Shown piece after piece: positions 1-7,866 of a DNA stretch of 36,572 bases; positions within the stretch are counted from its first letter, which is position 1, and each line of letters starts with the position of its first letter. Origin of the DNA: Promethearchaeota archaeon (lineage in GTDB: Archaea; Asgardarchaeota; Lokiarchaeia; Sigyniarchaeales; SOKP01). Made by a program: the position numbers and the translations under genes. Below the pieces are notes generated by a model, which saw only the letters and a list, made by a program, of their open reading frames with translations, was not told the DNA's origin and made no database searches. Location: contig JAFGGO010000065.1 of NCBI GenBank assembly GCA_016930515.1, forward strand, positions 1-36,572, written 5' to 3'.

Positions 1-10
1 TATAAATTAG

Positions 11-30
11 CGTGAAATAGGGATTTCACG
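11..30. repeat. Perfect 8-bp inverted repeat near the window edge
   Basis: The sequence is CGTGAAAT-AGGG-ATTTCACG, two perfect 8-bp arms around a 4-base spacer. It follows a TATA-like string at 1-9. The 9-base word ATAATTATG occurs twice just to the right (about 32-40 and 53-61). The gene at 167-745 ends to the right of this site, so the palindrome could be an operator or leader hairpin of a leftward gene beyond the window edge. It is not followed by a T-run in either direction, so an intrinsic terminator is less likely. Confidence 0.4.
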
Positions 31-166
31 AATAATTATGCATCTATAAGTAATAATTATGTGATATGGTTGTATTATATCCATCTATAAAAATCTGATT
101 AAGCATTATTTTAAGGAACATTTGTATTTCTTTTTTTCTACTTGAACTTATAAAACTGATTAAAAT

Positions 167-745
167 TTAAGGAATCCAAGAAAGTTTGTATTGTGTTATA
201 TCATCTCCTTCCCATGATTTTTTCAGGAATTCGTAATTTACTTTTTTATTTAAACACATCTCTAATGATTTTTGCATCCATCCTACAGATGTGTAAAACC
301 AAACTTCACCATTGACATTAAAATTAAGATAGCTAACCAACACTTCGTTATTTGAAACTCTCTCCATTTTTAACGTGCCAAAATTTAAAACCAACTTGTG
401 GAAACGTTGATATTTTTCCAAGAGATAATCAATATCTTTTTCAAGTAGTAGGTTTTTATAAGCCGAATTCATTATTGATTCGCCAAATTCGTTACCCCAT
501 TGAATTACGATCTTATAATTCTTTTTTATCAAAAAGTTATATATTGCAGTATAGCATTCGTTATAAGCATCAAAAGAATACCAAATCGAATCAAGAATGC
601 GCATGTTTACTAATTCCTTTGCCTCGTCTGAAAGCACATTGTCGTAGGTTGCTTTGTTAACTTGATCTGCTCTTATGCCTTTTACGATCATTTTTACTAA
701 TGTGCCTTTTACTTTTCGTTCCATATAATTATTTCCAATTATCAT
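167..745 (-). CDS. Conserved hypothetical protein, possible V4R/DUF2378-like domain
   Basis: A 192-aa soluble protein without signal peptide or membrane segment. Its layout recalls the small-molecule-binding V4R/heme-NO-binding-like fold and the myxobacterial DUF2378 family: a VKG(T)L start, a helix with WYSFDAY near residue 55, a G-x-x-F-G-E-S-I helix near residue 86, and a late GWMQKSLEMC helix followed by an aromatic strand ending in LSW. Such domains are ligand sensors or adaptors, but no ligand residue can be named here and the assignment is weak. The ATG at 745 is used. A second ATG at 724, preceded by TGGAAATAATTAT, would remove seven residues and is also plausible. The gene is divergent from the thioesterase gene at 908, and a 9-bp inverted repeat lies between them. 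Confidence 0.6.
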   Translation of the reverse strand: MIIGNNYMERKVKGTLVKMIVKGIRADQVNKATYDNVLSDEAKELVNMRILDSIWYSFDAYNECYTAIYNFLIKKNYKIVIQWGNEFGESIMNSAYKNLLLEKDIDYLLEKYQRFHKLVLNFGTLKMERVSNNEVLVSYLNFNVNGEVWFYTSVGWMQKSLEMCLNKKVNYEFLKKSWEGDDITQYKLSWIP

Positions 746-796
746 GTCTATAGATAATTACAGTAATAATGAGAGTTTGATAATAAAAATATATTG

Positions 797-821
797 ATTC
801 CAAAGCCATTCTCTTTGGAAT
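797..821. repeat. 9-bp inverted repeat between divergent genes (candidate operator)
   Basis: ATTCCAAAG (797-805) and CTTTGGAAT (813-821) are perfect inverted arms around a 7-base spacer. The element lies midway in the 162-bp gap between the divergent genes starting at 745 and 908, beside AT-rich TATA-like tracts on both sides. This position fits a transcription-factor operator acting on one or both genes. A hairpin is possible but has no T-run after it. Confidence 0.4.
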
Positions 822-907
822 AATATTACTATTAAATATTTTGTTAACATATATTAATAATTTGAAACTGATCTCAATCATCTATCTAACATGAAACAAG
901 ATTAAAT

Positions 908-1336
908 ATGAATATAAGTGAACTGAAAGCATTTGAAGGTAAGTATTTGTCATCTGCCATTATTATGAATCCAGTAACAATATGGCTTAAACCAAAATTG
1001 ATTTTCGTAGATGAAAAAATTATGGAATGCGAATTTAAGGTTCGACCAGAAATGGCCGATCCCCTTGGCATTCTTCACGGTAGTATTCGAGCAGCAATGT
1101 TATGTGATGTTCTTGGAATATTTGCTAATCATCCGGGAGATAAAGTCTCAGCCATTACAACAAGCATGAATATAGATTTTATTGGAAAGGCATATGTTGG
1201 TGAAAAGGTAAATGTTATTGCCAAAATAGTAAATAAAGGAAAAAGGTTAATTTATACTTCTGGAAAAATAATTAACAAAAAAAAACAAATCATTGCAAAA
1301 GGATCTTCCACTCTTTTTGTTTTGAACAAAGAATAA
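908..1336 (+). CDS. PaaI/YdiI-type hotdog thioesterase
   Basis: A 142-aa single hotdog-fold protein of usual length for the PaaI/DUF4442-like thioesterase superfamily, which hydrolyses acyl-CoA or related thioesters in the cytosol. The conserved loop and central helix read PLGILHGSIRAAMLCDVLG at about residues 56-74. This corresponds to the family's N/G-x-x-HGG-x-x-x-x-x-x-D pattern, with Ser replacing the second Gly of HGG and an Asp retained in the helix. The later strands (TTSMNIDFIGKA, VGEKVNVIAKIVNKG, YTSGKII) follow the usual hotdog order. The ATG at 908 has no clear Shine-Dalgarno motif, so the message may be leaderless or nearly so. The substrate cannot be told from sequence. The gene stands alone, divergent from the gene at 167-745. 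Confidence 0.8.
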   Translation: MNISELKAFEGKYLSSAIIMNPVTIWLKPKLIFVDEKIMECEFKVRPEMADPLGILHGSIRAAMLCDVLGIFANHPGDKVSAITTSMNIDFIGKAYVGEKVNVIAKIVNKGKRLIYTSGKIINKKKQIIAKGSSTLFVLNKE

Positions 1337-1682
1337 TAGTGTATAGGGGCAAAAAAGAAATAAAAACACTCTAACTCCAAATATGGAAAAAATTAGTTGT
1401 TTTGTGAATTGAAATAGTTCGATATTTAAAAAAAATAATTACTCTATGAGAAATTAATGGATGTAGGTTAAGGAGATATATAAATCTTTTACATCGTTGT
1501 CAGCATTCGTAAATCTTTTATTTTTTTATTAATTGTGAAAATCTTTATTGATAATGTTCGAATCAACCATGTGAGTTTTGTATTCCAATGAATTTATATA
1601 TAAAGATGTTATTTTATTTTTTAACAGAATTTTTGCTAATAACACATAACATTTTGAATATATATTTGAGAAGGTAAGACTC
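1337..1682. other. Intergenic stretch, promoter signals only
   Basis: These 346 bases hold no convincing ORF or RNA gene. There are two TATA-like stretches: GAGATATATAAATC near 1470-1485, and TTTATATATAAAGATG near 1592-1607. The second lies about 80 bases before the next start and is the better candidate promoter for the membrane protein gene at 1683. Confidence 0.4.
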
Positions 1683-2699
1683 ATGAAAATTAGATACGGA
1701 GCCATGATCTTTTGGGGCGTTTTAAAGGCCATATTTTATCTCGTCCTGCCTTTAGTGCTCATAGGCGTATTAGAATCCTATAATATAATGCAAGTTAGCA
1801 TCGAATTCAAGGTTGTTTTAATCGTACTTGGAATTATCGGTACGGTCTTAGCAGTAATCACTCATATGTTCGAAAAAAACACGCCAGCACACGGATACAC
1901 CAAGATAATCGATTCTGCCTATTCTGCAATATTTCTTGTTTTTGTTTTTGGGGGATTTACTCCAGGACTCCCGTTCGGAACATTTGTAGTTACTTACGAA
2001 GGAATAGTGGCGAGCGTGAGAATACAGATTTTTGCTTACCTGTTCCTTATTGGTGCTTTGTTAAGTCTTGCAAGACATATTGTTAGAACAATTGAGCTTA
2101 GTAAGGACAAGAAATATCATATAACTATCAAGCGTAAATTTCAAGCCAGTAGGGTGTTTCAGGTCGCAGGAATAGTCACTAGTATCATCATCCTTGCTTA
2201 TTTTATTAGCATACCAGCAAGCGCTGTCAATGTGCGCATAGGATTGCTTGACGAACTTGAATTTGAGTTTGCGTATGACGATGGAGGTACGAACGACACG
2301 GTTGCAGACGATTCTCTTAGGATGTACATTCCTTTTTATGTGAGCAACTATGGTGTGTATTCCATCCTAAATGTGAGAATTAACATCGGAATTATCGTAT
2401 ACAATTGTACACATGTCGATCTCAATGGTACGGATACACACATAGCAGATGGCACTAGAATTGGTGGCACTCCGCTAGACATATGGGAGTTTCGTCAAAA
2501 CACCTATACCACGCAAAACTTCACGCTTTCTATTGAAAGTACTCACTTGGTCGATCTCGTTTTAAACAACGCTTCTTTAGTAGTTGATGTATCCTTTGGG
2601 GCAAAATACGCAGGAATTGAAGCCTCTGTTGATCTCGGAAACAAACTTATTCCCCCCATTGAATGGCAAAATCAAACTTGGATACCCAGTCTCCCCTAA
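1683..2699 (+). CDS. Membrane protein with large C-terminal extracellular domain
   Basis: A 338-aa protein of no recognised family. About five hydrophobic segments occupy residues 8-30, 42-62, 77-100, 108-127 and 158-180. They are followed by about 155 polar, beta-rich residues that should face outside. This outer domain has several N-x-S/T sequons (NDT, NCT, NGT, NFT, NAS, NQT), which fits an N-glycosylated archaeal surface domain. The lysine-rich loop near residues 138-152 (ELSKDKKYHITIKRK) suggests that loop is cytoplasmic. The start ATG is preceded by GAGAAGG eight to nine bases upstream and by a TATA-like box. The gene is monocistronic and convergent with the dehydrogenase gene that ends at 2731. 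Function is unknown. Confidence 0.8.
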   Translation: MKIRYGAMIFWGVLKAIFYLVLPLVLIGVLESYNIMQVSIEFKVVLIVLGIIGTVLAVITHMFEKNTPAHGYTKIIDSAYSAIFLVFVFGGFTPGLPFGTFVVTYEGIVASVRIQIFAYLFLIGALLSLARHIVRTIELSKDKKYHITIKRKFQASRVFQVAGIVTSIIILAYFISIPASAVNVRIGLLDELEFEFAYDDGGTNDTVADDSLRMYIPFYVSNYGVYSILNVRINIGIIVYNCTHVDLNGTDTHIADGTRIGGTPLDIWEFRQNTYTTQNFTLSIESTHLVDLVLNNASLVVDVSFGAKYAGIEASVDLGNKLIPPIEWQNQTWIPSLP

Positions 2700-2730
2700 A
2701 TATGTCTTTTTTATTTTAAGAGACTTTATA

Positions 2731-3771
2731 TCACGGTTTAACAATAATTTTTACGCATTTTTTTTCTTTCATTATTTGAAATCCTTCGAGGAGCAAGTTT
2801 TCAAGTTTGATTTCTTTAGTAATGAGTTTGGAGGTATCGAGCCTTCCGCTCCCTATCAAATCGATCGCATCGAGAATGTCCTTTGAGTTGTAGATGTAGG
2901 AACCAAGAATTTTTCTTTGGTACCGCACGATCTCGTTGGGTCTGAGAAGAGTTTCAGCGCGCGTGTCTTGTCCGAAACACACGACTCTCGCACCGTATGA
3001 CCAAATCTTTGTCGCCATTTCAAGCGTTTCGGAGGCGCCCACGGCGTCAATTATCACATCTGCTCCATTCCCTCCAGTTAAATTGAAGATCTCCTCACCA
3101 ACATCTTGCGTTAGGGGATTTATTGCGTGGTCAGCACCAAGCTCTAGTGCTTTTTCACGACGCCAATCGTCGGTTTCGATAGATATTAATTTCTTGATGG
3201 GATGTGTTTTGATGACCGATTCGATAATGAGCCCCATTGGACCTGCTCCTATTATCGCAACAATGTCCGACTCCTTCACATCCGCCAGATTATGACAATG
3301 CATTGCACAAGATAAAGGTTCAACGAGTGCTGCCTTGGTCATATTAAATTCTCTTGGTAATTTGAAAAGCGCGTTACGAGGTAAAACGCAATGTTTTGCA
3401 AATCCACCGTGCTGAAAAATTCCGAAAGTGGTTCCGGTTGCCATGTATTCGCATAAATTCGTGTATCCGCTCCTACAATAAGTACAATACCCACAATATT
3501 CATTCGGATCGACCGCAACCTTGTCTCCAATTTGTAGGTCCCGAATATCTTGGCCAACTTCTTCAATGATCCCAGCAAATTCGTGTCCTAAGATAATATT
3601 ATCGTTGGCAGGATGCGCTCCAGAGGCAATCTTCAAATCGGTTCCACAAATTCCGCACGCCATCACGCGAATTTTTACTTGATCCTTCTTGGTAATGATG
3701 GGCTCGTCTATTTCTTCTAATTTAATATCTCCCCCTCCCGAAGAGCTCTTATGAAAAACGGCAGCAATCAT
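2731..3771 (-). CDS. Zinc-dependent medium-chain alcohol/threonine-type dehydrogenase
   Basis: An MDR-superfamily NAD(P)-dependent dehydrogenase (346 aa from this start) that oxidises an alcohol or sugar alcohol to the carbonyl. The visible motifs are the catalytic-zinc residues (C42 in CGICGTD, H63-E64 in LGHEF, E151 in VEPLSC), the four structural-zinc cysteines C93, C96, C99 and C107, and the Rossmann loop GAGPMG (about 175-180). ISIETDD ends the second Rossmann strand, and its acidic residue argues for NAD over NADP. The family resembles threonine and polyol dehydrogenases, but the substrate cannot be fixed. The ATG at 3771 gives the usual N-terminus (MIAAVFHK) and has AGGA four to five bases upstream. 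An in-frame ATG at 3789 would add six residues, but its AGGTGA touches the start codon. It is divergent from the MFS gene across 87-105 bases. Confidence 0.9.
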   Translation of the reverse strand: MIAAVFHKSSSGGGDIKLEEIDEPIITKKDQVKIRVMACGICGTDLKIASGAHPANDNIILGHEFAGIIEEVGQDIRDLQIGDKVAVDPNEYCGYCTYCRSGYTNLCEYMATGTTFGIFQHGGFAKHCVLPRNALFKLPREFNMTKAALVEPLSCAMHCHNLADVKESDIVAIIGAGPMGLIIESVIKTHPIKKLISIETDDWRREKALELGADHAINPLTQDVGEEIFNLTGGNGADVIIDAVGASETLEMATKIWSYGARVVCFGQDTRAETLLRPNEIVRYQRKILGSYIYNSKDILDAIDLIGSGRLDTSKLITKEIKLENLLLEGFQIMKEKKCVKIIVKP

Positions 3772-3823
3772 TTTTCCTGCGATTTCCATTCACCTAAAAG
3801 AATATCTATTTAAACAATAAACA

Positions 3824-3835
3824 ATCAATATTGAT
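3824..3835. promoter_or_regulatory. 12-bp palindrome in a divergent promoter region
   Basis: ATCAATATTGAT is a perfect palindrome between the divergent dehydrogenase and MFS genes. It lies just upstream of a TATA-like run (TTATAAAATTTTTATAAATT, about 3839-3858) that should serve the rightward MFS gene. This position suits a shared operator. It is short and AT-rich, so chance is a real alternative. Confidence 0.3.
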
Positions 3836-3876
3836 CGTTATAAAATTTTTATAAATTAAAAAAGTAATGCGTAAAC

Positions 3877-5088
3877 ATGAATAGTACTGAAATAATTTCA
3901 TACAAAGATCGATGGTTAATTTTGCTGCTATTCATGGCAGTAAATATCATCGTACAAATGCTTTGGGTTAGTTTCACTACGGTAACTTCGCTTTCGGCAG
4001 TCTATTATGGTGTTGGTGAATTTGAGATAATCCTATTAGCAATGACTTTTATGATTGCGTACATTCCCGTCACATTCTTATCTGCGTGGGTTTTAGATAA
4101 ATATGATTTTAAAATTGGTGCCGGGTTAGGAGCTACCTTGATAGGAATTTTTGGATTATTGCGATTTTTTGCTTTTAATACTTATATACTCGTATTAATC
4201 TTTCAATTAGGGATTGCTGTTGGTCAACCTTTCATCTTAAACGCCTATACGAAACTTTCTGCTAATTGGTTCCCTGAAAGCGAAAGGCAAACTGCCACGG
4301 GATTGTCAATGCTTTCTCAATTTTTAGGAATTGCGCTTGGAATGTTTGTAACGCCTTATATCGTTATTAATCTTGGAGAATTAGGATTTCCAGTGATGAA
4401 TTTGCTTTACGGATCGATTGCATTGATCTTTATGTTGCTATTCCTTGTCTTTGCTAAAAGTAGACCCCCAACACCTCCCTCAAAAGAGTTAATCTCTGAA
4501 AAAGTCATGATGACTGAAGGTTTAAAACAATTATTTACCAATAAAAAGTTCTTGATATTATTCGTTTCCTTCTTTTTCGGTGTTGGAGTATTAAATTGGT
4601 TGATAACTTTTAGCGAAGGAATATCTTTAGGAAAGGGATACGATCAGCTTTTTGCGGGTAATTTTGGAGGGTTTTTAGTTTTTGGTGGCATCGTAGGATC
4701 TTTAGTAGTTTCATTTCTTGCCGAAAAAATTAAATCCCGCAAAATTCTTTTGATGTCATCCTTTATAATTGCTACAATATCACTGTTTATCATTTCTTTC
4801 TCTACTGAGCAGATATTGATATTAATCTTTTCTTTCCTCTTGGGATTTGGCATTCTCTCTGCTGCTCCCGTAGCGTTAGAATATGCGGTTGATATTACTA
4901 AGCCAGTACCCGAGGCTAGTTCAAACGGAATGCTCATGATGTTCGGTCAAGTTGGGGGAATAATTCTAATGCTTGGATTAGAAGGTGTAACTCTCCCTAA
5001 TGGCGATTATTTTCCTTCCTTGATATTACAAGCGATTTTTCTTGCAATTATCGTGATTCTAACTTTGTTTTTAAAGGAACCTGAATAA
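3877..5088 (+). CDS. MFS transporter, FLVCR-like
   Basis: A 403-aa protein with twelve hydrophobic segments and a central cytoplasmic loop (about residues 190-215), as in the major facilitator superfamily. The first half resembles the FLVCR branch (heme/choline-type carriers in animals). TM1 is rich in N, Q and W (NIIVQMLWVSFTTV), TM2 has MIAYIPVTFLSAWVLDKYDFK, and TM4-5 reads GQPFILNAYTKLSANWFPESERQTATGLS, where the motif ANWF-x-x-x-ER-x-x-A is typical of the branch. The real substrate is unknown. The gene is divergent from the dehydrogenase and ends seven bases before the convergent phosphatase gene. A T-tract at about 5089-5097 can terminate it. The ATG at 3877 is close to the TATA-like box, so the leader is short. 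Confidence 0.85.
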   Translation: MNSTEIISYKDRWLILLLFMAVNIIVQMLWVSFTTVTSLSAVYYGVGEFEIILLAMTFMIAYIPVTFLSAWVLDKYDFKIGAGLGATLIGIFGLLRFFAFNTYILVLIFQLGIAVGQPFILNAYTKLSANWFPESERQTATGLSMLSQFLGIALGMFVTPYIVINLGELGFPVMNLLYGSIALIFMLLFLVFAKSRPPTPPSKELISEKVMMTEGLKQLFTNKKFLILFVSFFFGVGVLNWLITFSEGISLGKGYDQLFAGNFGGFLVFGGIVGSLVVSFLAEKIKSRKILLMSSFIIATISLFIISFSTEQILILIFSFLLGFGILSAAPVALEYAVDITKPVPEASSNGMLMMFGQVGGIILMLGLEGVTLPNGDYFPSLILQAIFLAIIVILTLFLKEPE

Positions 5089-5095
5089 TTTTTTT

Positions 5096-5641
5096 TTATT
5101 TATATTCTAATATTTTTTGTGTGGCTTCCAAGAAATTATGGGCAGTTACAGTTGGAACGATTCTTAGTTCCTTGAGTTGTTCGTGATGCTTTTCCCCGTG
5201 CCCCGTGAGGAGGTATGCCGTTTTACATCCCGCGTTTATCCCAAATTGAATATCGCTCGGATGGTCTCCTATCGTCCAGGATCGATTTAGATCGATGTTA
5301 AAATGCTTTTGTGCTTCTTTTAGGTGTTTTATGCGGGGCTTTCTGCACGAACACATCGAATCGGGTGCGTGAGGGCAGTAATATGTTCTTTCTATTCGAA
5401 TGTCGTGATTTGCGAGTTCTCCAAGTATGTGCGCATTGAACTCCTTGAAATCTTCTAAACTTGTTAATCCAAGCCCAATTCCCGATTGATTTGTCACGAT
5501 AAATAACTTGAAATCCTCTTTTAAAACTTTTAGACCTTCTATCACTCCTGGTAGGATCTTACATCGTTCAATCGAGAAGTTGTATCCAATATCCTCGTTT
5601 ATCGTGCCGTCCCTATCTATAAAAAGTGCTTTTTTTTTCAC
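5096..5641 (-). CDS. HAD phosphatase, GmhB/HisB-N type
   Basis: A 181-aa single-domain HAD phosphatase, the usual length of D-glycero-D-manno-heptose 1,7-bisphosphate 7-phosphatase (GmhB) and the histidinol-phosphatase half of HisB. The catalytic motif is DRDGTIN (nucleophile D9, acid/base D11), motif II is TNQSGIG, and the late acidic motif is IGDHPSD. The zinc-binding loop C-P-H-x-P-x-x-x-C-x-C-R-K-P is intact and specific for this subfamily. It dephosphorylates a sugar or amino-alcohol phosphate. GmhB and histidinol phosphatase cannot be separated from sequence alone, and no other heptose or histidine gene is nearby. The start is GTG at 5641, immediately before the AAAAAA-rich codons. No in-frame ATG is better placed relative to the DRDGT motif. 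It is convergent with the MFS gene. Confidence 0.88.
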   Translation of the reverse strand: MKKKALFIDRDGTINEDIGYNFSIERCKILPGVIEGLKVLKEDFKLFIVTNQSGIGLGLTSLEDFKEFNAHILGELANHDIRIERTYYCPHAPDSMCSCRKPRIKHLKEAQKHFNIDLNRSWTIGDHPSDIQFGINAGCKTAYLLTGHGEKHHEQLKELRIVPTVTAHNFLEATQKILEYK

Positions 5642-5831
5642 TATTCATCACGGTCTAAGTATGATCTTGAGAACTATTAGAGAAAAACCTGTTATTGCTA
5701 CAAAAATTTTTAACAGAACGCTATTTTAGTTACATGAAGCATGGTTTTTTATCTTATGGAGAATAGAATATTTTATCTTTCCTTTACATCCATTTTTATC
5801 GAATAGCGATGAATGCAAAACGGAGTTTATA
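5642..5831. promoter_or_regulatory. Divergent promoter region
   Basis: This 190-bp gap separates the leftward phosphatase gene from the rightward zinc-knuckle gene. It is AT-rich with TATA-like tracts (GAATATTTTATC near 5767-5778). GGAG lies about eight bases before the ATG at 5832. No RNA gene or longer ORF is seen. Confidence 0.3.
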
Positions 5832-6473
5832 ATGTCGGAGATTGATAAGGAAGAAAAAGATAGTAAAAACGCTGAGCAATTTAAAGAAATTATCATTATC
5901 TGTCCAAAGTGTCAGAACAAGAAAAAACTCAGTACGCCAACGAAAATTATTAATCAAAGCAAGCAACTAACTACCGTATCAATTCCTCAAGGTTTATGCT
6001 GTGAGCATGGTTTTCAGGCTTTCGTGGATAAGAATTTCAAGGTACGCGGATATCAACAGGTAGATTTTGCGTTTTCATCCTTGGAGTTTCTCGATGAAGG
6101 AGAAGAAAAACAAGCAGAAATTCCCTACTTTGAAAATATAGTTAATATTCTAAGAGAAGCTACGGAGGATATTGAAATCCTTGGAGGTGCCATATTAACT
6201 ATGGATGGAAAAGTCTTGTATTCCTCAATTCCCTCCACGACTTTTTCCAGTACTATCAAGGAATTCGAGGTTAGAGCTAAAAAAAACTTGATTAAAGTTA
6301 ACAAGATGTTCTTGGAATTAAAAAACGAAGAAAAAATTTGCTCGTACAATATGGAAACCAACGGAGTAAAGTTCAACCTAATATTAATCTTTTCCAACAA
6401 CACGAAGCTAGGGATGGCTAACTTGCTCTTAAAAGAAGTAACAAAGAAAGTTAAAGGTTTATTTCCCAAATAA
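5832..6473 (+). CDS. Zinc-knuckle protein with C-terminal roadblock/longin-like domain (paralog A)
   Basis: A 213-aa soluble protein. After a charged N-terminus, a zinc-binding module spans about residues 20-80: C24-P-K-C27, a basic loop, a conserved TTVSIP stretch, then C56-C57-E-H59 and a VDKNFKVRGYQQVDF strand. The C-terminal half (about 100-213) alternates strand and helix: an ILGGAILTMDGKVLYSS hairpin, a long amphipathic helix, and two more strands before a final helix. This is the order of roadblock/LC7 or longin domains, which bind small GTPases. It is closely similar to the protein at 17756-18367 (paralog B). The zinc module also occurs in the protein at 28351-29232. It ends 24 bases from the convergent end of cheC, so the two paralogs bracket the chemosensory cluster. 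The domain call rests on pattern only. Confidence 0.75.
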   Translation: MSEIDKEEKDSKNAEQFKEIIIICPKCQNKKKLSTPTKIINQSKQLTTVSIPQGLCCEHGFQAFVDKNFKVRGYQQVDFAFSSLEFLDEGEEKQAEIPYFENIVNILREATEDIEILGGAILTMDGKVLYSSIPSTTFSSTIKEFEVRAKKNLIKVNKMFLELKNEEKICSYNMETNGVKFNLILIFSNNTKLGMANLLLKEVTKKVKGLFPK

Positions 6474-6497
6474 AAATTTCAAGAGTTTTAATGCGTT

Positions 6498-7166
6498 TTA
6501 TTCAACATTTATAGCTTTAAATAGACGTTTAAGAGTGTTGATCGCTGGTAAAAATACAATCATACCGTTGATGTCTAATTCCTCTATATCCATTTTAGTG
6601 TTTACCATTAAGACTAAATCCGAAGATTCCGCAGTTCTAGCTACAATATATTGCATTATCGATCCAAGCGCATCAAACGCAACATCGGGAACTCCCGGAA
6701 TTAACTTTATATTCATTAAATCGGCGAGTGCATTGGCATAATGACCTGCCAAGATGTTTCCCACCTCATTTATTGTACTTAAAATGAAATCGTTAATGTC
6801 GGAAAGTGAAGAAACCTCCTTAGATATTAGTGTGTGCTCTGGAGAAATGCTATTCACTACATTTATGATCGAATCCTTCTCATAAATCTGTAAAATCGAA
6901 AGTTCTTGGTCTTCCTTTACAAAAGATAATATCCCAAACACTTCCGTTTCCCTACCCCCAAATTTCTCAGGCAACTTCCAAAATGGAATTAAGTCGACCG
7001 AAGTAAGAGACATGTGAATACCCCTATTTAAAAGTTGAGAAAGTGCGGTTATCGCATGACCTGATCCGATGTTTCCCAATTCCATCAAGGAATCTAATTG
7101 CATTGGAGTTAATTTGAACTCTTCCGAACCATTTATAATTGATTCAATTTTCTTTTTCTTTACCAT
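6498..7166 (-). CDS. cheC: CheC-family CheY-P phosphatase
   Basis: A 222-aa CheC protein, which removes phosphate from CheY-P and in other species is activated by CheD. Two pseudo-symmetric active-site helices are visible. The first is D25-x-x-x-E29-x-x-N32. The second is S130-x-x-x-E134-x-x-N137, followed by P160 exactly 23 residues after N137, as in the published [D/S]-x3-E-x2-N-x22-P signature. The first site has Thr instead of that proline. It is the last gene of the leftward cluster, and its ATG overlaps the 3' end of cheD by 23 bases, which suggests translational coupling. GTGAT lies upstream of the ATG. The start is supported by the domain beginning near residue 18. Confidence 0.93.
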   Translation of the reverse strand: MVKKKKIESIINGSEEFKLTPMQLDSLMELGNIGSGHAITALSQLLNRGIHMSLTSVDLIPFWKLPEKFGGRETEVFGILSFVKEDQELSILQIYEKDSIINVVNSISPEHTLISKEVSSLSDINDFILSTINEVGNILAGHYANALADLMNIKLIPGVPDVAFDALGSIMQYIVARTAESSDLVLMVNTKMDIEELDINGMIVFLPAINTLKRLFKAINVE

Positions 7167-7722
7167 TTATATCACTTTTTCCATATAGACGAATAAATTC
7201 GCCTTGACCTGTTGTTTTTACAAAAACTATTACTTTTTTAACATCAAATATTACATTTCTGCCCTTTGAGCCCCCTATGTCTTCTTTTAATATCCTTATA
7301 CCTAATTTGTTTAATTCTTTCCTAATAACATTAGCGTTTTGTTCACCAATGTTGTTTTGGTGATATCTAAATATTTTTGATCCCCCTATCACTATGGCTT
7401 TTAGATTGTTAACACGAGCGCCCTCTTCTAACAATTTCTCTACTAAATCTTTCACGGCGATATTAGCATATTTTTGCGGGAAATGAATCTCCTTAGATGC
7501 GCTCATTTCGGAAGAGGGAAGTAAAACGTGCGTCATTGCGTAGATCTTGGCTAAGTTATCTAACAAAATCAAGGATATGCACGACCCTAATCCGTGAATT
7601 TTAATTAGGGGGATGTTTTTTACTATTTTTTTATTGATTATGACATAATGACCGATAGGAATATAAATTGCCCCCTCTACATCAAGTTCTGTTATTCGAT
7701 CACCACGTATTTGAACCATCAT
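7144..7722 (-). CDS. cheD: CheD chemoreceptor glutamine deamidase
   Basis: A 192-aa protein of the CheD family, which deamidates receptor glutamines and binds CheC. The core motif is GLGSC (C48 nucleophile) with histidine H65 in MTHVLLPSS, at the same 17-residue spacing as C27/H44 of Thermotoga CheD. The Thr that lies six residues before the cysteine (T21 in Thermotoga) is Ile42 here, so deamidase activity may be reduced. An adaptor role with the overlapping cheC is then possible. The start is the ATG at 7722 (a second ATG follows at 7719); a TTG at 7728 in frame is unnecessary. The preceding 144-base gap contains an AACTTATAATTG stretch on the minus strand that could be a separate promoter for cheD-cheC. 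Confidence 0.92.
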   Translation of the reverse strand: MMVQIRGDRITELDVEGAIYIPIGHYVIINKKIVKNIPLIKIHGLGSCISLILLDNLAKIYAMTHVLLPSSEMSASKEIHFPQKYANIAVKDLVEKLLEEGARVNNLKAIVIGGSKIFRYHQNNIGEQNANVIRKELNKLGIRILKEDIGGSKGRNVIFDVKKVIVFVKTTGQGEFIRLYGKSDINGKEKEN

Positions 7723-7866
7723 TCTCAAAGAGTATTGATTAATATGAATTTTTTAGAACCATAATGAAAATTTTCAATTATAAGTTTATCCAAAATTGGT
7801 TGTTTTTAATAAAAAAGAATCTCCATTTTTTGGAAATAAATAAAATTATCGTTAACTGCCACTCGC
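7723..7866 (-). promoter_or_regulatory. Possible internal promoter before cheD-cheC
   Basis: This is the longest gap inside the cluster (144 bases). On the minus strand it carries TATA-like AACTTATAATTG about 70 bases before the cheD start. A second AT-rich tract (TTTTATTTATTTCC) lies nearer the preceding gene. No hairpin-plus-T-run terminator is seen, so read-through from upstream is also possible. Confidence 0.3.

Noticed and set aside
1557..1570. TTCGAATC resembling a tRNA T-loop
   Set aside because: The flanking bases do not form a T-stem, and there is no acceptor, D or anticodon arm at the right distance.
1529..1732. A 67-codon minus-strand frame before the membrane protein gene
   Set aside because: It overlaps the start of the real gene, has no ribosome-binding site and only low-complexity Lys/Asn/Ile-rich content.
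5796..5812. TTATCG-N5-CGATGA resembling the TetR operator
   Set aside because: The spacer is five rather than nine bases, the right arm differs and the spacer sequence does not match. Probably chance.
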